From positions 29,560 to 93,559 of the forward strand of contig CBFFRP010000107.1 of assembly GCA_965644295.1 (NCBI GenBank): DNA of 64,000 nt, in the 5' to 3' direction. Positions 56,479-64,000 of the stretch are shown piece after piece. Positions within the stretch are counted from its first letter, which is position 1; the number at the start of each line of letters is the position of its first letter. The DNA is from Paraphysomonas bandaiensis. Its lineage: Eukaryota; Chrysophyceae. The notes beneath the pieces were generated by a model. The model was not told the origin of the DNA. It was given only the letters and a program-made list of their open reading frames with translations, and did no database searches. The translations under genes and the position numbers were made by a program.

Positions 56479-57042
56479 ATGCGTCCACCACGTAAACCGC
56501 CAGACAAACAGTCGAGATCCACCAGTGTACATCCCACGAAAAGGCACCAAGGACCGCACTTTTCCTGTGATAATAGTGGTGATGGACCACGAAAACGGCC
56601 GGCCTCGACACAACGTAAGCGAAACAACCTCCGGCGGCTCAGTCGCAAACGAACTCTGCAACAATTTCGTGAAGGAACAATCCAGTCCCTCCCTCCACAC
56701 ATACAACGTCAACAGACACGAAACAAGCTCCGCATCCGTGCCCACAACAAGCAAGCATGGCGAGAGCATTTACAACACCTGGCACAACAGTGTGTAGACA
56801 CACACAACATCGTGACCACTCCTATACCTGACACAGCACCCACAGCTGTTACAGCACCCCCCGTCCAGAAGACTCCACACATACTATTTGCCTCCCTCCG
56901 CCCACAGTGGAGGACGAACAAGAGAGAACAATCACTGACACAAGTGTACTGCCTCAACTATTTGTGCCGCACCCTCTGCCAGCTGCCTTCACGGACCCCG
57001 GACTGCAGAATTGGTCCTTCTACTCGCCCAGCGGTCTGTTAG
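56479..57042 (+). CDS. Basic ORF of the retrotransposon, likely N-terminal part of the OTU polyprotein
   Basis: Open from at least 56377; the first ATG is at 56479, giving 187 aa. It is very rich in Arg and Lys (RNNLRRLSRKRTLQQF), which suggests nucleic-acid binding. It contains FSCDNSGDGPRKRP, a motif that returns as FSSDNSGDGPSK in the next frame (about 57840), so the two frames probably once formed one protein. A change of frame near 56905-56960 would join them. Confidence 0.45.
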   Translation: MRPPRKPPDKQSRSTSVHPTKRHQGPHFSCDNSGDGPRKRPASTQRKRNNLRRLSRKRTLQQFREGTIQSLPPHIQRQQTRNKLRIRAHNKQAWREHLQHLAQQCVDTHNIVTTPIPDTAPTAVTAPPVQKTPHILFASLRPQWRTNKREQSLTQVYCLNYLCRTLCQLPSRTPDCRIGPSTRPAVC

Positions 57043-57077
57043 CCATTGCCATACACGAAGAGGTGGTTCACAGTGTC

Positions 57078-59270
57078 ATGTCCATGCTACAATCGAGGCA
57101 CGCTTTAGAACGCATAGAACAGCACCTCAGATGTTCGCTTGAGGAGGGGAAAATGCTGGTTGCACGTCACTACACACACACAGAATACAACAACACACCA
57201 ATGGAGGGCTTCTGCGGACTAGCTGCTATTGCCGCAATATACCACAAACAACCGGAGGAGGACCACTACCCGTATTTAAATCCCGATGATCCAGCCTCGA
57301 AAGCAAAACTGCTCCAAGTCATTCAGACAAGCAGGACGGTACTTAGTACCTACACGCTCGCTGAAGCCAAGATGCTTAACTTTGCATGCATCCGGAAGAA
57401 GCTCCGACAGCAGCTAACAACGTACAACAAAGCACTACGCCGCAAACGACCAACTGCTGTCGGAATACCCCCAGAGCAATGGGGCTACACAGACATCATA
57501 GCCCTCCTGGCAGAAACCCTGAGTATACGAATTCGTATCTGGCAAGATTCACCAGTGGACCTTGGCCACAACTGGGCGTACTGGTCTACCCACCATTCCT
57601 CCTTCCTTCCACAAACTCAATTCCTTCCATCTTATGATGTGTTTTGCTCCAACGACCACTTCTTCCTGGACACCAAATACCCGGTGGAGTTGGAACTACA
57701 CGCGCTACTCGAGAGAATTCCTGACCTCGTCATCATGCGTCTCCAAAATGTGTTGCAATATCATTCCAAGGGAATGCAAGGAGTCCATCGTGCTAGGTCC
57801 ATCAACCATCCCTCCCACGCCCTTCAGGGGAAGGAATTCTCTTCCGATAACAGCGGTGACGGACCCAGCAAATCCACCCACACATTACCCTTACCCACTA
57901 AGGATGCCACCACACCGTATGCAACTCTATTTGACTATTTCCCAGTCAAACGGAGGCCACCTACCACCAACCCTACTCAACTGAACACCATGGGAACTCC
58001 AGCATTAGCCCCAGACGGCCCATCCTCACACTCCACTACCACTCCTGACATCAGGCCGGATGCACTGCCCAAGGACATTGCCACACACCCCCGACACTAC
58101 ACAGAGGGCTGGGGTCACACGCCCTTTCACTCCGATCTGCTGAACAACTGGGTTAGATACGATGAAACCCAAACCATTGCTGCCTCCCCACAGGGAAACC
58201 TTTTAAAAGAAATATATGCACACATGCTATCCCCTGCCTGTACAGACATATGGGAAGGATTCATAGCCAAGGCTTCCAGGACGGACAACTATGATCTCAT
58301 GATATCATTCACGCTACCAGAGCACAAATTGGATACCACGCACAGCGCCCTACTAGTTGCCCAGCATCTCGCGAATGGCAACAAACCCTGGGCAGACTCC
58401 ACTCATGTTGTATCTAGGCATGTGCGGACCCTTTGCCTGACAAAGGGTATTCCCTCAACAGCCACTGTTAGTCTCCGTAAGACACTCATGCAATATGAAT
58501 CCTCGACTCCACACACAGGACTACATCTAGACACGGAGGATTTCCAACTGCTACTCGATCTTCTCTCCATACCATACAGACTATGGGACGCTGTTCAACC
58601 GCACCTGGCGCCTGGTTGGGCACAGCTGTCACCATTCTCCAGACAGGCACTAACAGTGCACGCTTCTACCAACACTGTGGTAACCCATGACATCATACGC
58701 AGCCAGCATGGGTTTCACATACTCAATGCAACAAATATCCCCACCTGCATCATGCACGCTCTAACACGGACTCAGGAGCGGCTATCCTGTTTTCTACAAC
58801 ACCAGACCTCCAGACAGAGCACCACCATCCTCTGGACTTCTGAGCCGTCAACTGTACCACCTATGCTACATGAGCACAGAGAGCAACAGGAACAGAGGGA
58901 AGTAATTGCAGTCTCCTTGTCACCGAGAGCTCGACGTCAACTACGACAGATGAACCCCACGGACCGTCGACAACTCAGGCTCCATATGTGCGACATGAGC
59001 AGAGTCTACCGCCTCACCCTCAGACCCTCAGCCCTTCGCACACAACAACATATCCCTAGTGATGGGTACTGCGCATACAGCACACTCTATCATCTGCTAT
59101 ATTCTTGCTTCAAGCAGGCGACACACTCGCTCCTGTCTGAAATTAGACCTCAAACAACGCAAGGACCGTCACACGCTAGCATCTTTCATAAATACATTAG
59201 GCACCCAAGCGTTCGACATAATGCAACGGGAGTGCATGGCCCATCACACACTTCAGCCACTACGACATAA
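57078..59270 (+). CDS. Tandem OTU-like cysteine-protease modules of the retrotransposon
   Basis: The frame is open from about 56907; the first ATG is at 57078. Module 1 has the OTU nucleophile region MEGFCGLAAIAAIY (Cys codon at 57213), a central PEQWGYTDIIALLAETL helix, and the C-terminal SNDHFFLDTKYP with the catalytic His (codon at 57657). Module 2 has the matching DTEDFQLLLDLLSIPYRLW and RSQHGFHILNA (His), but the nucleophile position reads LDTTHSALLVAQ, with no Cys. Module 3 starts with PSDGYCAYSTLYHLLYSC, close to the classic DGxC of OTU proteases, and is finished in another frame after 59130. OTU enzymes cleave ubiquitin or polyproteins. Here they could process the element's polyprotein or remove host ubiquitin; both ideas are inference. 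Confidence 0.7.
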   Translation: MSMLQSRHALERIEQHLRCSLEEGKMLVARHYTHTEYNNTPMEGFCGLAAIAAIYHKQPEEDHYPYLNPDDPASKAKLLQVIQTSRTVLSTYTLAEAKMLNFACIRKKLRQQLTTYNKALRRKRPTAVGIPPEQWGYTDIIALLAETLSIRIRIWQDSPVDLGHNWAYWSTHHSSFLPQTQFLPSYDVFCSNDHFFLDTKYPVELELHALLERIPDLVIMRLQNVLQYHSKGMQGVHRARSINHPSHALQGKEFSSDNSGDGPSKSTHTLPLPTKDATTPYATLFDYFPVKRRPPTTNPTQLNTMGTPALAPDGPSSHSTTTPDIRPDALPKDIATHPRHYTEGWGHTPFHSDLLNNWVRYDETQTIAASPQGNLLKEIYAHMLSPACTDIWEGFIAKASRTDNYDLMISFTLPEHKLDTTHSALLVAQHLANGNKPWADSTHVVSRHVRTLCLTKGIPSTATVSLRKTLMQYESSTPHTGLHLDTEDFQLLLDLLSIPYRLWDAVQPHLAPGWAQLSPFSRQALTVHASTNTVVTHDIIRSQHGFHILNATNIPTCIMHALTRTQERLSCFLQHQTSRQSTTILWTSEPSTVPPMLHEHREQQEQREVIAVSLSPRARRQLRQMNPTDRRQLRLHMCDMSRVYRLTLRPSALRTQQHIPSDGYCAYSTLYHLLYSCFKQATHSLLSEIRPQTTQGPSHASIFHKYIRHPSVRHNATGVHGPSHTSATTT

Positions 59271-60390
59271 GTTAGATCACGCACAGGCCGCACTTTTAAT
59301 ACCTACCAAAACAACATACACTACGGAAGACGACATAACTCACTGGCTCTCAGTGCGAGAGGTCCACCTTTTAGCCTCTACTATCAACCCCTGCACGACG
59401 TGGGCGCAAAATGGTAATTACCTCAGCATTGTTGGCATCCCTACTGACAAAGTAGCTTATAACATCGCATGGAAGGTGGACGAACTTAGGGACGCTATTC
59501 GTGATAACTACTACCATGTCATACTACAAGATGCTCACTACTTCCTCTTAGACCCTGCCGGTCTTTCTACTGCCCTAGACAACGCCCTACTATCTCTTGA
59601 AAACACCTTGGCCACCAGTATACTCTCAACGGCTGACCCCATCGCTCCACCTACACTTCCCGCGGACTCAATCACGAACAACAATAGGACATCAAAGATG
59701 ACCAGCACCAGAACAACCTCGTCAAGCAGCACCAAGTTAGCACGAACAAATCGACAGATTCTGCAGGCTTCAAACCCTGGAGCACTACCATCGCACAAGA
59801 AGATGCAGTTGAAACACGCCCAAACTGCGTTGACAAGTCGATGCCAGCCAACCCGGAAAGCCAAAAAGGTCGTAAATTACGATGAAAGTGACCAACCAAC
59901 GAACCTTCACAACTCACACCCAACCACGACCACACGAACGATCAGACCAACTCCAGCACTAGATACCACCGGATGGGACAGGGACTGGTCAAGAAAGTTC
60001 TACATTGCGTACGCCGATAACACTGCCAAAGGACTATCCCTTTATGCGAAGAACACATTCCCAGCAGACGTCATCATTGCTGAGTACAAAGGCAAACGCT
60101 ATCCACTAACAAAGATGAGTCAGTCTACAAGGCGTTCTGATTACATAGTTCAAGACAGTACTGGTACCTTCGCAATAGATGGCTTTGACCAAGTCCGACA
60201 ATGTGTAACATGCGAAGCTGGGTATATTAATGACCCCCTAGCCACAAGCATGGCTAATGTCAAGTTTGTCACGAAAAATAAACGCCTCTGCGTCCGTACA
60301 ATACGTTCCATTGCTAAGGATGAAGAACTTCTCATCAACTACGGACATCACGGTATTGGTGTGATCAGCGCTGGCCACTTGAGATATTAA
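59062..60390 (+). CDS. Retrotransposon frame: rest of third OTU-like module plus SET domain
   Basis: This frame continues the OTU polyprotein after a shift near 59110-59150. The OTU part has THWLSVREVHLLASTI and ends with LQDAHYFLLDP (His). After a Ser/Thr-rich linker comes a SET domain: KFYIAYADNTAKGLSLYAKN, PADVIIAEYKGKRYP, CEAGYINDPLATSMANVKFV and IAKDEELLINYG, corresponding to the GxG, central, RFxNH and ELxxDY boxes. The central box lacks the NHxCxPN string, so catalysis is uncertain. SET domains methylate lysines; in a mobile element this could modify chromatin at the insertion site or a self protein. The stop at 60388-60390 precedes the endonuclease frame by about 50 bp. Confidence 0.7.
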   Translation: MGTAHTAHSIICYILASSRRHTRSCLKLDLKQRKDRHTLASFINTLGTQAFDIMQRECMAHHTLQPLRHKLDHAQAALLIPTKTTYTTEDDITHWLSVREVHLLASTINPCTTWAQNGNYLSIVGIPTDKVAYNIAWKVDELRDAIRDNYYHVILQDAHYFLLDPAGLSTALDNALLSLENTLATSILSTADPIAPPTLPADSITNNNRTSKMTSTRTTSSSSTKLARTNRQILQASNPGALPSHKKMQLKHAQTALTSRCQPTRKAKKVVNYDESDQPTNLHNSHPTTTTRTIRPTPALDTTGWDRDWSRKFYIAYADNTAKGLSLYAKNTFPADVIIAEYKGKRYPLTKMSQSTRRSDYIVQDSTGTFAIDGFDQVRQCVTCEAGYINDPLATSMANVKFVTKNKRLCVRTIRSIAKDEELLINYGHHGIGVISAGHLRY

Positions 60391-60443
60391 TCCAAGCCAG
60401 GGCTGCGTACGACAGCGACATATGGCGGTGCCAATATAGCAGT

Positions 60444-61442
60444 ATGGGACAGACTCCTTGCAGACAAGAGAGTGGAACTCCTACAGAGACCTCCAGCAGC
60501 ATCCCCAAGGATCCCTCGGGAGCAGCCATGGGACTCCGAACTCTCCACATGGAACACAAATGGCAATCCGGCATCACACACGGGCAAAGCCCAAGCTATC
60601 ATCCACGACACTTTAAGCGGCAAAAATTGGACGTGCTCCTATTACAGGATGTCCGTCTAACAGAAACTCAGGCCAACTTCTTCACGCGTATCATCGAAGA
60701 TGCACTCCAGGGAACAAGAACATGCCTCTTCCTCAGCAAGCAGCCAAAACTGACTTCAAGAGACCCACTAATGGGGGGTACGGTAGTCATAATCAGCGAA
60801 TACTGGAAGCGCCGTCTCGCCTTCACAAAGGCTGACTTTACGGGACTTGGTTTAGTGAGCCGACTAGAGCCCAAAACGTCGGTGGCGCACACCCTAGAAC
60901 ACTAATAAGCACGTCTATCTACCCCCGAAGCCAGCCCTCGCCAGGCACTTGCACATTATGGAGCAAATTGACCAAGCTAGGGAGAGCGTCCCGTGGTATC
61001 TGTACTGCTGACCCCTACAAGGCTCTCTATGCAACATCCTTACGAAATGGGGTCACCAAAGCCAGAGCCAAGGACCATACTGTCATTGTCGCCGGCGACT
61101 TCAGTGGCTCCATGGAGACAAATCCTAAAGGCAGAGACATACGACCACTTGCCGACAAGCTCCACCCGGCTGCACCACTCCACTGAGCTACCTACTCCAG
61201 GAAAACATAACATCGCTACCCTTCCACAGATTAGACAAAGGAATATCGCGGATCGATCATATTCTACACACGCCGTTACCTCCGAACATGTCTGTTACGG
61301 ACACTGGCCGCCTTGACTCCCCCTCATTACTCGCAGCGAGCCTTCGATCATCGACCGGTCTGGGTCGGTTTCACCGTACCAGTCAATCTTGATTCCCTCG
61401 TCCACCGAGCCGCACCTCCGACCCCCCCCCCGTCTCCAATGT
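60444..61442 (+). pseudogene. APE-type endonuclease domain of the retrotransposon, split over frames
   Basis: All marks of the LINE endonuclease are present but in different frames: LSTWNTNGNPASHTGKAQAI (60535-60594) is the WNxNG start; LDVLLLQDVRLTET (from about 60626) is the catalytic QE block, here QD; HTVIVAGDFSGSMETN (about 61077-61124) is the GDFN block; ISRIDHILHT (about 61243-61272) is the SxID block; and FDHRPVWVGF (about 61334-61363) is the terminal SDH block. At least three frame changes lie between them, so no functional endonuclease is made by this copy as read. The enzyme nicks target DNA to prime reverse transcription. Confidence 0.75.
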
Positions 61443-61627
61443 AAACCCGAAGGACTCCAAGGAAGTACAGGCATACACACCACGACTCCTCCAACTTCAT
61501 GCACAACTACCACATTTAGACAATCGGATCGACTGCCATACTCCCTCCTATGAGGTGGCAGCCAACATGAACTAGCGGCCATCCATCACATAACCCTCCA
61601 GGCTTCGCTTGAGGCGAAGCGTCCTGC

Positions 61628-64000
61628 ATGTACACATATGACACGCCGCATGAACGTTGTCAGCGCACACGCTCAAAGTTCAAGAATGGCTTTTTCCCCG
61701 GAAATGAGAGTAATACAGGAAGGAATGCTCATGGTTTTGCGGATTATCCAAAAGATGTTCAATTCTGCTGGATACAAACGGCATGGGGATGGCGCGGCCC
61801 CCCGGCAACCACCCCCACCCACGAAATCATCACTGCATGGTTCGCCCGATGGGACTCCTATCTCAGGAGTTCTCAGGGTCACATCAAAGGCATATCGGAC
61901 ATCAACTCTGTGCAGCCACCGCAACGCGGACCCACGAGTAATCCTGGGTTGGAACGCAAAGCAAGCCACCAAGAAAACCTTCTCCGAATTGCCTTGCGAC
62001 TGAGAGGACTTCTTCATGTGGAAGAGCCAGGACAGAAATGCGGACCAGACTCACGGCTCGCACCAAGCAGATGGAGGCACTGCTACAGCAGAAAAGATCA
62101 AGCAATTCTCTACACCGAAAATTGGTCTCAAGGTCAAAACACCACTCCGACTTACCACGAGGTGAAACAACGGACGGACACATCCTCACAACGCCGCAAG
62201 ACATTCCATGAAGGCATTAATGCGCACTTCCGTGAACATCATGCCAAACCTCCCGGACTTGACCCTGTGGCACAACAGCTCCAGGATGACCCTACATGGT
62301 GGAAATCACTTCTTGATCCGGGCTCAGCGACATGCCAGGAACCACTCCACCCCCGCTCGAAAATTCCTCTTCCCCTGCAACTGGGGTTACGACGGGCCCT
62401 TTGTACCAAGACCACTCCGGCCATGGCAGCCACACTCAAATCTACTCTTGCAAAAGACATCACCCAGGATGAATTCTACTGCACACTTCACTCTCTCTCC
62501 TTCAACCGCGCGCCTGACCCTCAATGGTCTCCTCCAACATGGTCAAATCCTGGCCACCGGTAGTTCAGCGAGAGGCTTACATCCTCACCAGATCTCTCTG
62601 GAAACATAAACATGTGCCCATTTGGTGGAGAGACAGGGTAATGTCTCCCATTCTCAAGAAACCAGGAGAATCCTCCCTCACTAATCTCCGACCGATTGGT
62701 CTGCTTGAAGTCAGTAGGAAAATATTAACAAGGATAATCACTCATAGAATTCTTACCGTATGGGAGGAACAGAAAGTTTTGCATCCGTCCCAGCATGGTT
62801 ATCGCTGGAGGAACGGGACGGACACAGCGATACTAAGGGTACTCGCGGCTGCAGAAGAAGCAAGACGAAAAGGCGACCAGCATATATGTACACTCTGGGA
62901 CTTCAAGAAGGCCTTCGACTCAATTGCGCCTAACCTCATGCGTCTCGCGTGGGCACGACTGGGCGTTCCGGACGATGTAGTTGACTGGTTTGGCAACTTA
63001 GATGCCGGCGGTCTAACATTTCCCTGGACACCATTCATGGCAAACAACATAGAGCCACGTTCTCTCCTTGACCTCCTGTCCGCAGACGGCCACTTCATTG
63101 CACTATTCAGTCTGGGTTTCGAAGCCGAAAGGGGTATCACCCAAGGGGGCACAGAATCCACATGCGCCTGGGTGGCACTCTACGACATCCTTCTCACGTG
63201 GCTGGACATTGAACTGTCAACAACGAGTCCAACGTTACCAACTATTCAACTCACGACTCCGACTACAGGCGAAATAAAGATCTCCTTCGCGGATGATCTT
63301 AACACAATAGCTAAATCCATACACGCTGCCCAACTCATTGCCCAACAAATATCTGCGTTCTGCGTACTTTCGGGAATGGAACTCTCAAAGTAGTTTGCAC
63401 AGTGTTTCCGATCCTACAGGATTCCAACAAGTCCTCCGACCCCATTGGCTACATCATTCTCTACGACTGGTCATGGCGCCCACACCCAGTCCCTATCCAA
63501 ACATCACTAGAGTCGATACATTACCTCGGAGCAGACCTTCCTCTCACAATCACAGACAAGGCCTCCCATGACTGGTGTCTAAAATACCTGAAAGTCGTGA
63601 CCACACACCTAGGGATCAAACAGGCCTCAGCCGGCTGTAAAGTCATGGTTATCGAGACCCAAATCATACCGACTTTGCTCTATAGAGCCACCAAAGCTTC
63701 ATGGCCGCTACACTGGTACAGAGAAATTGACGCTGCTTGCGCAACCCTCTACAGAAAGGCCCTCAGTCTAGGCCCTGGATACCCCACGGAACTGATCTAC
63801 CTCTCACTCAAGCACAACGGATTAGGTATGAAACGTTTCTCAGACTCGGCGCAGGAGCAAAAATGGGGATCTCTACAGCGCGCAATAACCCTCGGGGGAG
63901 AAGCAGGTCAAGCAGCACATTTTCTACTCACTCAGACAACAGAGCCACAGCCCCAATACCACCACCATGTTCTCAGCCTCAGGGAATGGGGAACGGAATT
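61628..64000 (+). pseudogene. Reverse transcriptase of the retrotransposon, frame-broken and cut by window edge
   Basis: The pre-RT part is open at 61628-62563 and ends at KDITQDEFYCTLHSL and FNRAPDP. RT continues in the frame 62524-63393: SSLTNLRPIGLLEVSRKILT, SQHGYRWRNGTDTAIL, TLWDFKKAFDSIAPNL (motif A Asp), GITQGGTESTC (motif B) and ISFADDLNTIAKS (motif C, FADD at 63286-63297). A stop after GMELSK at 63393 is bypassed in another frame that stays open to the edge, with HYLGADLPLTITDKASHDW and GIKQASAGCKVMVIETQIIP, the thumb region of LINE RTs. Two single frame changes separate this copy from an intact RT. Whether RNase H or a second endonuclease follows cannot be seen. Confidence 0.88.

Larger units (their letters stand above)
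53580..64000 (+). mobile_element. Giant non-LTR retrotransposon with OTU-like and SET modules (3' end outside window)
   Basis: More than 10.4 kb on one strand with a uniform C-rich, G-poor sense strand, unlike the AT-rich host DNA. In order: unknown ORF1 (53789-55948), a small ORF (55999-56328), a basic ORF (56479-57042), three OTU-like modules (57078-59560), a SET domain (about 59980-60350), an APE-type endonuclease (60472-61440, in several frames) and a reverse transcriptase with a thumb region running to the window edge. The APE-RT order and the absence of LTRs place it among non-LTR elements. At least five frame breaks show that this copy is damaged or the assembly has base errors. Cysteine-protease modules have been reported in Chlamydomonas Dualen-type elements (from memory); I know of no LINE with OTU and SET modules together. 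Confidence 0.88.

Overview
The window is nuclear DNA of a eukaryote, almost certainly a unicellular protist. The evidence is a set of conserved eukaryotic genes (TM9SF, transportin, FUN14, SLC35B1-type transporter, RING-H2 ligase, Na+/H+ exchanger), many GT-AG introns of only 45-60 nt, a Ty1/copia element, hAT and MULE/MITE-like DNA transposons and a long non-LTR retrotransposon. The lineage is not resolved. A class I iron-sulfur fumarase and a large LRR/EF-hand protein fit several algal or protist groups.

Layout. 1-3912 is the gag-pol frame of a copia retrotransposon (minus strand, cut by the window edge). 3936-4836 is a 901-bp hairpin with 379-bp arms. 5640-10384 holds repeats, including a 3.56-kb terminal-inverted-repeat element that encloses about 78 copies of a 28-bp minisatellite. 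From 10385 to 53066 lies the host gene region: a sulfotransferase-like protein, TM9SF, a HAD phosphatase, FUN14, a myristoylated ankyrin protein, an unknown membrane protein, a RING-H2 ligase, class I fumarase, a DmpA/S58 peptidase, a SET protein, an SLC35B1-type transporter, a Na+/H+ exchanger, a small membrane protein, a 14-repeat helical protein, transportin and a large LRR/EF-hand protein. Most genes sit in head-to-head pairs that share a 0.3-1.0 kb gap, commonly rich in CTGTAC/GTACAG words. Gene-poor stretches carry repeat families, including a 924-bp hAT element with perfect 14-bp ends and an 8-bp target duplication.

From about 53580 to the window end lies one long C-rich element on the plus strand. 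In order it holds an unrecognised ORF1, a small acidic ORF, a basic ORF, three tandem OTU-like (cysteine protease fold) modules of which the middle one lacks its cysteine, a SET domain, an APE-type endonuclease and a reverse transcriptase with an FADD active site. It has several frame breaks. The joining of OTU and SET modules to a LINE engine is the most unusual thing in the window.

Gene models were built by hand from splice signals, frame continuity and family conservation. Exon limits are given in each entry. Families were recognised from motifs, not by database search.
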